NCBI GenBank assembly: GCA_023424215.1
Contig: JAFAEC010000117.1
Coordinates: 1-31,098 of the forward strand
DNA length: 31,098 bases
Direction: 5' to 3'
Origin: Pseudomonadota bacterium
GTDB lineage: Bacteria; Pseudomonadota; Alphaproteobacteria; Caulobacterales; Caulobacteraceae
This document shows positions 1-8,339 of this stretch, piece by piece (the stretch's first letter is position 1; each line of letters starts with the position of its first letter). Position numbers and translations under genes: made by a program. The notes under the pieces are model-generated. The model was not told the origin of the DNA. It saw only the letters and a list, made by a program, of their open reading frames with translations, and made no database searches.

Positions 1-2
1 GC

Positions 3-986
3 GCGGAGGCGGCCGCCGCCCGGGCCCGCCCTGCCGTTGAGCAGCGCCTGCGCGCGGCGATCACCGGCGAGCGCGCTCCCGGCGCTGCACCAGGCGAAGC
101 CTCCCCCGGCGAGAGTTCGGCCGACGCGTCCGTCCCCGCGGCTTCCGTCGAAGGCGGGCCGTCTGGCCGGTCGCGCCCCTCGGCCGCGCCGCAGCGGGCG
201 GATCTCCTGGTCACCGACCGGTTCGCGCAGACCGCGCTGCTCGCCTTCTGGCGCAGCCATGGCCCGGGAACGACGCTGGGCGACGACCCGTCCCGGAATG
301 CGCCGGGCTGGTTCCGGAACGATCCGGTTCTGCACCTGCATCAACCCGCGTCGGGCGAGCGCATCACCCAGGCCCAGGCCGAGGCGTTGAAGCGCAAGCT
401 CGACGTGGCCTTCCGGGCGCTGATGAGCCAGCCGTCTCTACAGGACATTCGCGGGGCCAGCCTGAACTCGGCGATCAACGTCTCGGTCGTGCCGACCTCG
501 AGCGGCGTGCGGCTGATCGGGGCGACATTGTCCTTCAACGCCAAGCCATTGAGGCTCGGCGAGCCGGAGACCTTTCTTCTCGACGGCCGGTACAACAGGA
601 ACGAGGGCGAGGGCGACGTCCTGCATGTGCATCTCAACCCGTACGAGTTCGTCTACTCCCGCGATCCCATAGCCGAGGGCGTGGCCGGTCGGATTGTCGC
701 CCTGCGCGCGGGCAGCACGCGCGGGCTCTATGTTCAGGACGACCATTTCGACGGCGAGTGGGACCCGCGCGAACAGGCTGCGCGACTGGAGACGGACCAG
801 TCTTGGCATGCGCCGGGTGCGCCCGGCACGCATCCTCTGCTTGTTACCTTTTCCGGCGGTCGTCACACCAATCAGGCGCTGGCGGCCGGCCAGCTGGAGC
901 CCACCGCGCCGATCGCCCGACTGGCCGCGGCGGTCTACATGACCGACTGGGACGCCGTTCAGCGGGAAATGGCGGTGATGCAATGA
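3..986 (+). CDS. Truncated protein of unknown function (3' part)
   Basis: An open frame runs in from the left edge and stops at 984-986, so the N-terminus is missing. The first 70 or so visible residues are rich in Ala, Pro, Gly, Ser and Glu, like a flexible linker. A compact region follows, beginning near the residues RFAQTALLAFW and running to the end, with alternating hydrophobic patterning that suggests a mixed alpha/beta fold. I recognise no family. Its stop overlaps the start of the following serine hydrolase by four bases (ATGA), so the two are probably co-transcribed and translationally coupled. A role in the cell envelope is inferred only from the exported neighbours. An internal ATG at 387 also lies in frame, but similar codon use upstream of it argues for the longer frame. 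Confidence 0.6.
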   Translation, partial: AEAAAARARPAVEQRLRAAITGERAPGAAPGEASPGESSADASVPAASVEGGPSGRSRPSAAPQRADLLVTDRFAQTALLAFWRSHGPGTTLGDDPSRNAPGWFRNDPVLHLHQPASGERITQAQAEALKRKLDVAFRALMSQPSLQDIRGASLNSAINVSVVPTSSGVRLIGATLSFNAKPLRLGEPETFLLDGRYNRNEGEGDVLHVHLNPYEFVYSRDPIAEGVAGRIVALRAGSTRGLYVQDDHFDGEWDPREQAARLETDQSWHAPGAPGTHPLLVTFSGGRHTNQALAAGQLEPTAPIARLAAAVYMTDWDAVQREMAVMQ

Positions 987-2557
987 CGCCCTTCAAAACG
1001 CCGCCACGGCGGGCCCGCAAGCTTCGTTCGTCCAGGACCGCGCTTCTGGCGGCCGGGGCCTGTCTCTCGCTCGGCCTGGCGCATGTCGGTCCGGCGGCGG
1101 CCGCCCTGCCCGCGCGCACGGACCTCGACGCGACGCCGCAGGCTTCCGGCGAGGCCGGCCAGACCTCGGTGATGGACGATCTGGTCGCCGCCGTGCAGGG
1201 CGACCGCTCCGCACAGGTTCGGCTGGAGGCTCGCGTCGGATCCGGCGCGGAGGGCTCGCAGGTCAGGAACCGCCTCCATGCCCTGTTCGCCGGCGGGGTC
1301 GATGCGGATGTCCGCGTGGTCAATCTGCAGCAGCGCGATCAGCGCGCCCGGCTGACGCTGGCCCGCAACGGCGAGCGTTACGGCGTGGCGGACGTCGTCC
1401 TGGCCCCGGACGGCGGCCTGCTCGATCTCCAGCTCGTGCCCATACCGAGGCCGTACTCAGGCCCGGCGGGGCCCAGCCCGGCAAGCACGGCCGAACTGGC
1501 CGAGGCCATCGACGAGAGGGTGCGGTTCGCCGTCGACAACGGCGACTTCTCCGGAGCGGTCCTCGTCACCGGGCCCGACGGGAGCGTGGTCTATGCTAGG
1601 GCTTTCGGAGAAGCGGACCGGGAGGCCGGATCGGCGAACGAGCTGGGCACCCGCTTCAACCTCGGTTCCATGGACAAGCAGTTCACCGGCGTCGCGATCG
1701 CACGTCTCGTCGAGCAGGGCCGCCTCAGCCTGGACGACACCATCGGCGGCGTGCTTCCCGACTACCCCGGCCCGCCCGAGGCGCGCGCGATCACCGTCGA
1801 ACAACTGCTGAACCATGAGTCCGGGCTTGGCATGCTGTTCGATCGCGCAGGCTGGGACTGGAAGTTCCGGTACGATGAGATGGCGGACCTGTTTCCCATC
1901 TTCGCCGGCGAGCCGCTGGCCTATGCTCCCGGATCGCAGTCCACCTATTCGAACGAGGGCTACATCGTCCTCGGAGCGATGATCGAGCGGCTGACGGGGC
2001 AGAGCTGGTACGACCATGTCAGGGAACAGGTGTTCGAGCCTGCGGGCATGGAGGCGACGGCCTACCTGACCGACGACCGCACCCTCCCGAGCCGGGCGAC
2101 AGGCTATGCCTTCGCTGCTGACGATCCGTTCGGCCTCGGCGACCGTCGAGCTAGCTGGGACACCCTGTCCTGGAAGGGCAACAGCTGTGGCGGCGGCTTT
2201 TCGACGGTCGGGGACATCACCCGCTTCCTCCGCGCACTGCGCGCCGGCGCGCTGGTCCCCCTGGAACAGCTGCCGCTCCCGGAGGCCGGCCCTCCCGCCC
2301 GTCGGTTCGGCCTGGAGTTCATTCCCGTCGCCCCTGGCCGCACGCTCGTCGGCCACAGCGGCGGAGGGCCCGCCTCCGGGATCAATGCGGAGGCCCGGAT
2401 CATCTGGGAGACGGGCCACGCCTATGCGGTGCTCGGCAATCTCGACGCGCCTTTCGCGCAGATGCTGGCTCGCGACCTGAGCGCGATGCTTGTCGCCCAA
2501 GGGCCGCAGCAGGCGGTCCGAGGCGGCGCCGACAACGTCCCAATCCCGGCGCGCTGA
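983..2557 (+). CDS. Exported serine hydrolase (class C beta-lactamase / PBP4* family) with N-terminal extra domain
   Basis: The 524-residue product begins with a basic N-region and a hydrophobic stretch ending in an Ala-rich cleavage-like site near residue 41, so it is probably exported. Residues about 65-170 form an extra N-terminal domain of unknown type. The rest matches the beta-lactamase/transpeptidase-like serine hydrolases: SMDK at 229-232 gives the nucleophile Ser229 and general base Lys232, Tyr322-Ser-Asn is the YxN motif, and His458-Ser-Gly replaces the KTG triad, as is usual in esterase or D-aminopeptidase-like members. Family members act on peptidoglycan peptides, D-amino acid amides or esters, and the substrate here cannot be told. 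The ATG overlaps the preceding stop (ATGA), and a second member of the family lies two genes downstream. Confidence 0.85.
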   Translation: MTPFKTPPRRARKLRSSRTALLAAGACLSLGLAHVGPAAAALPARTDLDATPQASGEAGQTSVMDDLVAAVQGDRSAQVRLEARVGSGAEGSQVRNRLHALFAGGVDADVRVVNLQQRDQRARLTLARNGERYGVADVVLAPDGGLLDLQLVPIPRPYSGPAGPSPASTAELAEAIDERVRFAVDNGDFSGAVLVTGPDGSVVYARAFGEADREAGSANELGTRFNLGSMDKQFTGVAIARLVEQGRLSLDDTIGGVLPDYPGPPEARAITVEQLLNHESGLGMLFDRAGWDWKFRYDEMADLFPIFAGEPLAYAPGSQSTYSNEGYIVLGAMIERLTGQSWYDHVREQVFEPAGMEATAYLTDDRTLPSRATGYAFAADDPFGLGDRRASWDTLSWKGNSCGGGFSTVGDITRFLRALRAGALVPLEQLPLPEAGPPARRFGLEFIPVAPGRTLVGHSGGGPASGINAEARIIWETGHAYAVLGNLDAPFAQMLARDLSAMLVAQGPQQAVRGGADNVPIPAR

Positions 2558-2569
2558 GGAGGGACCGGA

Positions 2570-3205
2570 ATGTTCACCCGCCGGGAAATGTGCGCAGGCC
2601 TTTCGGCCCTGGCGGCGGCGCCGGTCCTTGGGCCCAACGCGCTCGAGGTCAAACAGGTCGTGCACCGCGGGCGATCATGCCTCCAGCTGGTCGACCAGCT
2701 CGGGCTCGTCCCGGGCCACCGCCTCCATCGCCTGGCTGTCGGGGGATTCACCAACGGCGTGGTGGAGGGGTGGCTGTGCGGAGCGCCGATCCCAGGCGCG
2801 TCCCTTGGCGCGCGCGGATTCGTCGGCGTGGCCTTTCGCTCCGTCGCCGAGCCGCTGGCGTACGAGTGCATCTACGTCCGGGTCGCCAACGCCCGTGCCG
2901 ACGACCCTGTGAGGCGAAGCCGTGTGATCCAGTACGTCTGCGAGCCAACCCACCCATGGGAGCGGCTGCGGTCGGAGACCCCGGGAATCTATGAGGCCGG
3001 GGCGGACGCGGAGGTGGACGTCTGGAGCCGCTTCCGGCTCACCGTTCAGGGGTCGATCGCGATGTGGTTCCTCGGAGATCCCGGCGAGCCCGCCCTCGTC
3101 GTCCGCGACCTCAAGCGCGGTGCGGGAGCCTCCGGCGGCGTCGATCTGTGGATCGGCCCCGAAACCATAGGTCGGTTCGCCGACGTTCGCATCACGAGGA
3201 CCTGA
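2570..3205 (+). CDS. Tat-exported protein, probably concanavalin A-like (lectin/glucanase-fold) domain
   Basis: The 211-residue product starts TRREMCAGLSALAAA, with twin arginines at 4-5 followed by a short hydrophobic region, which is a Tat-type leader. The mature part contains alternating beta-strand-like segments and ends in FADVRITRT, a closing strand typical of DUF1080/laminin-G/concanavalin-like beta-sandwich domains. The fold call comes from overall pattern, not from a catalytic motif, and no glucanase active site was recognised. A good Shine-Dalgarno (GAGGAGGGA) sits just before the ATG. The gene lies 12 bases after one serine hydrolase and 4 bases before a second, so the three probably form one operon for periplasmic proteins. 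Confidence 0.6.
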   Translation: MFTRREMCAGLSALAAAPVLGPNALEVKQVVHRGRSCLQLVDQLGLVPGHRLHRLAVGGFTNGVVEGWLCGAPIPGASLGARGFVGVAFRSVAEPLAYECIYVRVANARADDPVRRSRVIQYVCEPTHPWERLRSETPGIYEAGADAEVDVWSRFRLTVQGSIAMWFLGDPGEPALVVRDLKRGAGASGGVDLWIGPETIGRFADVRITRT

Positions 3206-3209
3206 GCCC

Positions 3210-4571
3210 ATGCGACATCGCCTTCGAAGCCTGCTGGCCCTCGCCGCAGCGGTCCAGGTCTGGATCGGGTCGCCGGTCCGGGCCGATCCGATCGACGATG
3301 TCATGACGCGCCACCTGGCCGCCGCCGAAGCGCCCGGCGCGGCCGTGGTGGTCGTTCGTCACGGAGCGATCGAGGTGGAGCGAACCTACGGGCTGGCGAA
3401 CGTCGAGTGGGAGCAGCCGGTCACGAACCGCACGCGGTTCCAGCTGGCCTCCGTCACCAAGCTGTTCACCGCCGTCGCCCTGATGCGCCTGCAGGAGCGC
3501 GGCGTGCTCGACCTGGATGATCCGGTCGGCCGGCACCTTGACGGCGTTCCGGAAAGCTGGAGCGGCGTGACCTTGCGCAGGCTCGCAGGCCACGCCTCCG
3601 GCGTCTCCGAAGCGATCGGTCCCAACGACGGCAGCGTCGATGGCATCGTCCGGGCGGCGCTGGCGACGCCGCTCGCCTACGTCCCCGGCGCCGAGGCGCG
3701 ATACGGGTTTGTCGACTATGTCATCCTGCATCGCGCCATGGAGCGGGCAAGCGGCCTGGGCTTCACGGAGATTCTGGATCGGGAGGTCCTCCGACCCCTC
3801 GATCTCGACGACACGGCTTACGACCATGCCGTGACGGCAGGCGACATCCGGAGCGCCCGCCCGCTAGAACGCCGCGCCGACGTCTACACTGTCGCGGACG
3901 ACGGCCTGCGTCGTCATGAATATCACTATCCGGCCAACGGCTACGCCGCCGGAGGCCTCTATTCCTCGCCGCGAGACGTCGCCCGGCTGCTTCAGGCCTT
4001 GCAGACCGGATTCCTACCGCGGGAAGCCCTCGAGGACATGCTGAGGCCGGCGCGCCTGGCAAGCGGGGCCCCGTCCTCCTTCGGCGTCGGCTGGAACAGC
4101 CGATCAACCCGGGGACGACCCATCGCCGCCCACTCCGGCGGGCCTGCCCTGGCGGATGTCCAGTACGCCTGGGACGACGGGCTGGCGGTGATCGTGCTGA
4201 CCAATCAGCATCGGCTTCTTCCCCTCGTCGCGGAAAATATCCTCGATCTCCATCTGACGCCTGACTTCGGACCCACCGTGGCTCTCGACGCCCCGAGGGA
4301 ACGGGCGGTGCGGCTCGCCCTGGCCTCGGCCGCCGCGGGCGATCTCGACGAGAGCGTATTTACGGAAGCGGGTCTGCAGGCCGCCGGTCCATTCCTTCGC
4401 GAATGGGGCCTCCAGCTTGGCCGAGCCGTCGGAGCGCTGAACGACGTCCGCCTGTCCACGGTCGGCGACGACAGGGATGTTCTGATAATTCGGTTTCAGC
4501 ATCAACCGATGCGATGGCGGGTCGCATTCTCCGAGGACCATCGGATTATGCATCTCGCGCCAACGGGATGA
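3210..4571 (+). CDS. Exported serine hydrolase (beta-lactamase family) with altered YxN motif
   Basis: The 453-residue product has a signal peptide over residues 1-25 (hydrophobic stretch LLALAAAVQVWIG, cleavage near VRA-DP). Ser81-Val-Thr-Lys84 is the nucleophile/base motif and His308-Ser-Gly is the third motif. At the second motif Tyr165 is kept, but the usual Ser-Asn is replaced by Gly-Phe (YGFVDY), which is unusual and may change specificity or activity. About 120 residues after the catalytic domain form a C-terminal extension of the kind seen in EstB or Pab87-like members. It follows the Tat-exported gene by 4 bases. A GC-rich hairpin lies 9 bases after its stop. Confidence 0.85.
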   Translation: MRHRLRSLLALAAAVQVWIGSPVRADPIDDVMTRHLAAAEAPGAAVVVVRHGAIEVERTYGLANVEWEQPVTNRTRFQLASVTKLFTAVALMRLQERGVLDLDDPVGRHLDGVPESWSGVTLRRLAGHASGVSEAIGPNDGSVDGIVRAALATPLAYVPGAEARYGFVDYVILHRAMERASGLGFTEILDREVLRPLDLDDTAYDHAVTAGDIRSARPLERRADVYTVADDGLRRHEYHYPANGYAAGGLYSSPRDVARLLQALQTGFLPREALEDMLRPARLASGAPSSFGVGWNSRSTRGRPIAAHSGGPALADVQYAWDDGLAVIVLTNQHRLLPLVAENILDLHLTPDFGPTVALDAPRERAVRLALASAAAGDLDESVFTEAGLQAAGPFLREWGLQLGRAVGALNDVRLSTVGDDRDVLIIRFQHQPMRWRVAFSEDHRIMHLAPTG

Positions 4572-4580
4572 CGCCGCGGC

Positions 4581-4597
4581 CGTCCGCCAAGCGGACG
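4581..4597 (+). terminator. Hairpin after the serine hydrolase operon
   Basis: CGTCCGC and GCGGACG pair perfectly (7 bp) around the loop CAA, starting 9 bases after the stop codon at 4571. There is no T-run behind it, so it may stall or protect the transcript end and is not a textbook intrinsic terminator. Coordinates fit the end of the three-gene operon. The remaining spacer to 4769 holds no gene I can support. Confidence 0.4.
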
Positions 4598-4769
4598 CTC
4601 GGAAGTGACACTCTGGGTCAGCAGAAGCGGGTCCGGGCGTCGCGAGTGCGCCATGAGCGGTCAGTCCCTGCTCTCCGGAAACGCGACATTCCCATAGAGA
4701 CCTCAGTCAGGTCCATAAGACCATCTCGTCGAAGGTCGGCACCCGGTTGGCGGCCGCCACATCGTCTCT

Positions 4770-5243
4770 TCACACGCGGCGGGTGGACGGACATCCTCCG
4801 ATTTCCCACCCAAGAATGAGCACAGGAAGCGGACGGCCCTCGACGTCCCGCTCGCTCCTACCGACGGGGCGGAAGCCGAGCCGGGCGTAGAAAGCGCGGG
4901 CCTGACGGTTGGCCTCGTAAACCGTCAGCTTCAGAGATGAGCTTCGGCCCTGGGCAGTTTCGACTAGCCGCCGACCGATGCCTTGCCCCTGAGCATCTGG
5001 CGCAACGAAGAGGCCGCCGACGCTGTCGCCCAAGGTCGCTATGAACCCGACTATCGCTCCGTTCCGAGCAGCGACTGTGATATCGGCCTGCGGCAGGTGC
5101 TCCCGGCGGGTCGTGTGCTCCTGCGCATCCAGATCCTCCTCAGAGAGGAAGGGATGACCCACACGTGAAGCTTCGCGCCAAATCCTCATGATCCTGGCGT
5201 GATCGGCGGCGCTTGCTTTCCTAAGGGTGATGGTTTCCGACAT
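4770..5243 (-). CDS. GNAT family N-acetyltransferase
   Basis: The 157-residue product starts at the ATG at 5243 (MSETITLRKASAADHARIM), preceded by AGGAACAGGG. An upstream in-frame start at 5351 would add 36 residues with no family character. The acetyl-CoA loop is visible as FVAPDAQGQGIGRRLVE (motif A, Q/RxxGxG/A), followed by LTVYEANRQARAFYARLGF (motif B), typical of single-domain GNAT enzymes that acetylate amines of small molecules or proteins. The substrate cannot be told. It follows the GNAT-HAD fusion gene on the same strand after 67 bases and may be co-transcribed with it. Confidence 0.85.
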   Translation of the reverse strand: MSETITLRKASAADHARIMRIWREASRVGHPFLSEEDLDAQEHTTRREHLPQADITVAARNGAIVGFIATLGDSVGGLFVAPDAQGQGIGRRLVETAQGRSSSLKLTVYEANRQARAFYARLGFRPVGRSERDVEGRPLPVLILGWEIGGCPSTRRV

Positions 5244-5310
5244 CCCTGTTCCTGCCCGGGTCGATCTTTTCTCAAGTGGATGCGGCACTTCAGGCTCGGC
5301 GGTTCCAGCC

Positions 5311-6426
5311 TCAGGCGATGATGAGTCCCGACAACGCCTCGAAGCCGTCAACTAGATGATCCGGAGCGGCGATCTGCAGCGCCTTGGGCCTCGCGTACCC
5401 CCAGGTGACGGCGGCGCTGGTGAAGCCGGCCTTCCGCGCCGCCTCGACGTCGCGGGTCTCGTCGCCGACGCAGAGGACCCGGCCAGGGGCGACGCCCAGT
5501 TCCTGCTGTACGCGAGTGAACTGAGGCGCCTTGCCGAACAGACTGGCTCCGCAACGAAACCGGCTGATCCGGGCCGTGCTGTCCGCCCCGAGGATCTCGC
5601 GGACGGCCGGCTCGGAGTTGGAGCTCACCAGGGCCAGCCGCACGCCGGCCTCGTGGAGGCCGTCGAGGAAGTCTTGAACACCCGGAAACAGCGGGATCGT
5701 TGCGGCCTCGGCGAGGAACATGCCGCGCATGTCGCGTGCAATGGCCGGCAGCTTCCAGAAGGGAACCCGCAGCTCCTTCAGGATCTGGCGGTTCGACAGG
5801 CCCCGCAGACGCTCGAGCATGGCGTCGTCGGGCCGACGCACTCCGTGTCGCTGGCAGAGGCCTCCGATGTTCGCCAGCATCCACGGCGCGCTGTCGGCCA
5901 GCACGCCGTCGAAGTCGAGGATGGCCAAGTCGAACTTCCTCACCCTGTGCCGCACAGGGCGAGGCTTGCGCATTTTCCACACGTCAACGGCGAGCCCGTG
6001 GAACGTCGTCCGCGACAGGCCGTCGAAACGAAATCCGAGCCTCTCGTAAAGGCGGCGGGCCGCCGGATTAGTGGTGAAGACAGAGAGCGTGATGTCTCCC
6101 GGTACAGTCTCTTCCGCCGCACGCATCAGCGCCGAGCCGATCCCGCGACCCTGATGGGCGGGATCGACGAACAGGTTGGAGACATGGGTTCCGACAAGCT
6201 CCAGAAAGCCGACCGGTTCGTCGCCAAGCGTGGCGACTAGGCGCACCTCGGCAGGCTCCAGCGGCGCCTCCGGTGTGAACGCGAAGCTGTGCTGGGGCAT
6301 AAGTCGGCCATAGGAGCTCATCGCCGCCGCCGCCGCGATCCGCTGGCAGATCTTGCGATCTGAAGACTGGAACCAGCGGATGGCGACGGCATCCAGTGTT
6401 TGCGGAGCCGCCGCGATCGCAACCAT
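5311..6426 (-). CDS. Two-domain protein: GNAT acetyltransferase fused to HAD-family hydrolase
   Basis: The 371-residue product has two enzyme domains. Residues about 1-155 form a GNAT domain with VDPAHQGRGIGSAL at 88-101 as the acetyl-CoA loop and a C-terminal NPAARRLYERLGF segment. Residues 165-371 form a HAD phosphatase: LDFDGVLADS holds the nucleophile Asp171 and acid/base Asp173, LVSSNS is motif II, the Lys of FGKAPQF is motif III and GDETRDVEAARKAG is motif IV. The order resembles phosphoglycolate phosphatase-like (Gph) proteins. The ATG at 6426 shares one base with the preceding stop (TGATG); a GTG three bases earlier is the alternative. It appears co-transcribed with the DJ-1 gene. A joint substrate for both activities is unknown. 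Confidence 0.85.
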   Translation of the reverse strand: MVAIAAAPQTLDAVAIRWFQSSDRKICQRIAAAAAMSSYGRLMPQHSFAFTPEAPLEPAEVRLVATLGDEPVGFLELVGTHVSNLFVDPAHQGRGIGSALMRAAEETVPGDITLSVFTTNPAARRLYERLGFRFDGLSRTTFHGLAVDVWKMRKPRPVRHRVRKFDLAILDFDGVLADSAPWMLANIGGLCQRHGVRRPDDAMLERLRGLSNRQILKELRVPFWKLPAIARDMRGMFLAEAATIPLFPGVQDFLDGLHEAGVRLALVSSNSEPAVREILGADSTARISRFRCGASLFGKAPQFTRVQQELGVAPGRVLCVGDETRDVEAARKAGFTSAAVTWGYARPKALQIAAPDHLVDGFEALSGLIIA

Positions 6427-7226
6427 CACAGGACCCCGAGAGTGGCCGCATCGCGCACAAAGGGCTCCAGCGAGCTCGTGAGAAGGTCGGCGATCTCGCG
6501 GCGCGCGGTTTGCAGCGAACCGCCCGCGATCGGCGGCTCCGGATCGTATTCCGCCATGAGGACCGCCGCCTCGGCCATCGGCCGCCCCCGGAGCTCTGCG
6601 ACCAGCGCAGAGCCGAAATCGAGCCCGGCCGAGACGCCGGCTCCGGTGATGAGGTTGCCGTCGCGGACGATCCGCGCGCGCTCAGGTGCAGCGCCAAACT
6701 GGCTTAGTAGGGGAACAACCGACCAATGTGAGGTGGCGCGCCGCCCTTGGAGAACCCCTGCGGCTCCGAGCACCAGCGAGCCCGTGCAGACGCTAGTGAC
6801 GTACCTCGCACGCGCCGCCCGGTCGCGGACGAACTCCACCGTCGGCCGGTCCCTGGCAGCGGCGATCGTGCCGGCGGTCCCGCCGGGCACGAACAGGACA
6901 GTCAGCTCAGCCGGACAGTCCTCGAGCGTAGTGGTCGGCTGAACCGCGAGGCCGGCGTCGCTCGTCACCGGCCTCAGGTCCGCCTGGTTGGTGACCAGGT
7001 GCACCTGACTGCCGAACAGGCCGGCCAGAAAGTGGTGCGGGCCGACGAAGTCCAGCGCGGTGAAACCCGGATACAGCAGCATGCCGATCTGTTCGTCGCC
7101 CAGCAGCCTGACCCCTAGGTCATCCGCCATCGTGCGCGGGTCGCCTCGGTCGGAGGCGGTAGCCGGAGCGGAGGCCGTGGCTGCGACCGCCCCGGCGGCG
7201 GCAATGATCGAACGTCGGGTCATCAT
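6426..7226 (-). CDS. DJ-1/PfpI family protein with Tat-like leader (isonitrile hydratase-like)
   Basis: The 266-residue product begins MMTRRSIIAAAGAVAATASA, a twin-arginine leader that predicts export. The mature region is a DJ-1/PfpI fold. Cys147 lies in the nucleophile elbow SVCTGSLVLGAAG, followed by Thr148, and Asp59 sits in the early FTALDFVGP segment. The Asp, Cys and Thr arrangement matches the essential residues described for Pseudomonas isonitrile hydratase (InhA), so a related hydratase or hydrolase activity is plausible but unproven. It is divergent from a GlxA-type regulator whose N-terminal half has the same fold, which suggests control by that neighbour. It overlaps the GNAT-HAD gene at its 3' end. 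Confidence 0.8.
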   Translation of the reverse strand: MMTRRSIIAAAGAVAATASAPATASDRGDPRTMADDLGVRLLGDEQIGMLLYPGFTALDFVGPHHFLAGLFGSQVHLVTNQADLRPVTSDAGLAVQPTTTLEDCPAELTVLFVPGGTAGTIAAARDRPTVEFVRDRAARARYVTSVCTGSLVLGAAGVLQGRRATSHWSVVPLLSQFGAAPERARIVRDGNLITGAGVSAGLDFGSALVAELRGRPMAEAAVLMAEYDPEPPIAGGSLQTARREIADLLTSSLEPFVRDAATLGVL

Positions 7227-7289
7227 CAGGATCTCCCTGGCCCCTGCGGGCCGTTGGCGGAGCGCTTGACTAATCCGCGTCGCTTATGG

Positions 7290-7318
7290 CCTGAAGGACA
7301 TAGATCCGTCGTTTCAGG
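7290..7318. promoter_or_regulatory. Inverted repeat before the GlxA-type regulator gene
   Basis: CCTGAA (7290-7295) and TTCAGG (7313-7318) form a perfect 6-bp dyad with a 17-base spacer, ending 7 bases before the ATG at 7326 in the 99-base divergent spacer. It could be an operator for autoregulation or a chance match. No convincing -35/-10 pair was found; a TTGAC at 7265 has no well-placed -10. Confidence 0.25.
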
Positions 7319-7325
7319 ACACCCT

Positions 7326-8276
7326 ATGCACAGGGTCACGCTCCTCGCCTACGAGGGCTTCCAGATCCTCGACGCCACCGGACCGGCGGCGGTGTTCGAG
7401 GTCGCCGGAGACTTCGGCGGCACCTACGCCATGACCTTGGTTTCGTCGAAGGGCGGCCCGGTCCGAAGCTCGTCAGGCCTCATCATGCAGACGGCGCCGC
7501 TCGCGGAGATCGGGCCGGGCGACACTCTTCTGGTGCCGGGGGCCGATACGCTGAAGGAGGCGCTGAACGACGAGGCGGTGATGTCGGTCGTGAGGCTCGC
7601 CGCCGCTGAGGGGCGCCGCGTCGCCAGCGTCTGCTCCGGAGCCTTCGTACTGGCTGCCGCCGGACTCCTCGACGGTCGGAGGGCCGCGACCCACTGGGCA
7701 GCCGTAGCCGAGCTGCAGCGCCGTCATCCGAAGATCCGCGTCGACGGCGAAAGCATCTTCGTCGAAGATGAGGGGATCTGGACGTCGGCCGGGGTCACGG
7801 CCGGAATCGATCTTGCTCTGGCCATGGTCGGACGCGACTTCGGCGACGAACTGGCCAGGAGGGTCGCGCGAAGGCTGGTGGTCTACCATCGCCGGCCAGG
7901 CTCGCAGTCGCAGCATTCGGCACTGCTGGAGATGGTGACGCCGGATAATCGCTTCGCGCCCCTCCTCGCTTGGGCGAGGTCGCGGCTGGACGAACCGCTG
8001 CCGGTCGAGCGACTCGCCGATCAGGCGGCGCTCAGCGTCCGGCAGTTCACACGGGCTTTCACGAAATCCACGGGCTTGGCCCCAGCCAAGGCAGTCGAGC
8101 GGCTGCGAGTGGAAGCCGCAAGGGCGGCGATAGAGGCCGGAGCTACGTCTCTGGTGACGGTGGCGGTCAGCACCGGGTTCGGTGGGCCAGACCGGATGCG
8201 TCGCGCGTTTGTCAGACATACTGGCCTCCCGCCCACCGCCTGTCGCGGCGCAAAGAAGGAGATCAGGCCGGAATGA
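7326..8276 (+). CDS. GlxA family transcriptional regulator (DJ-1 domain plus AraC HTH)
   Basis: The 316-residue product has an N-terminal DJ-1/PfpI-like domain (about 1-190) with Cys103 in SVCSGAFVLAAAG and Asp16 in the early segment, both kept. A C-terminal AraC-type DNA-binding domain with two helix-turn-helix units follows (about 225-310, including LADQAALSVRQFTRAF and a second HTH around VAVSTGFGGPDRMRRAF). The ATG at 7326 is chosen because the DJ-1 strand begins there (MHRVTLLAYEGFQ). An open frame reaches back to 7254 but adds no recognisable sequence. Such regulators sense small molecules through the DJ-1 domain. The probable target is the divergent DJ-1/GNAT-HAD group. Confidence 0.88.
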   Translation: MHRVTLLAYEGFQILDATGPAAVFEVAGDFGGTYAMTLVSSKGGPVRSSSGLIMQTAPLAEIGPGDTLLVPGADTLKEALNDEAVMSVVRLAAAEGRRVASVCSGAFVLAAAGLLDGRRAATHWAAVAELQRRHPKIRVDGESIFVEDEGIWTSAGVTAGIDLALAMVGRDFGDELARRVARRLVVYHRRPGSQSQHSALLEMVTPDNRFAPLLAWARSRLDEPLPVERLADQAALSVRQFTRAFTKSTGLAPAKAVERLRVEAARAAIEAGATSLVTVAVSTGFGGPDRMRRAFVRHTGLPPTACRGAKKEIRPE

Positions 8277-8339
8277 GGCGAGAGGCGTCTCGAGCTTGCC
8301 CGCACATGGCGTGCGTGGCGGAGCCCGCAGAGCGCCACA

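Noticed and set aside
37..390. 117-codon plus-strand frame at the left edge
   Set aside because: It is an Arg/Pro/Ser-rich shadow of the open frame that continues to 986 in another phase.
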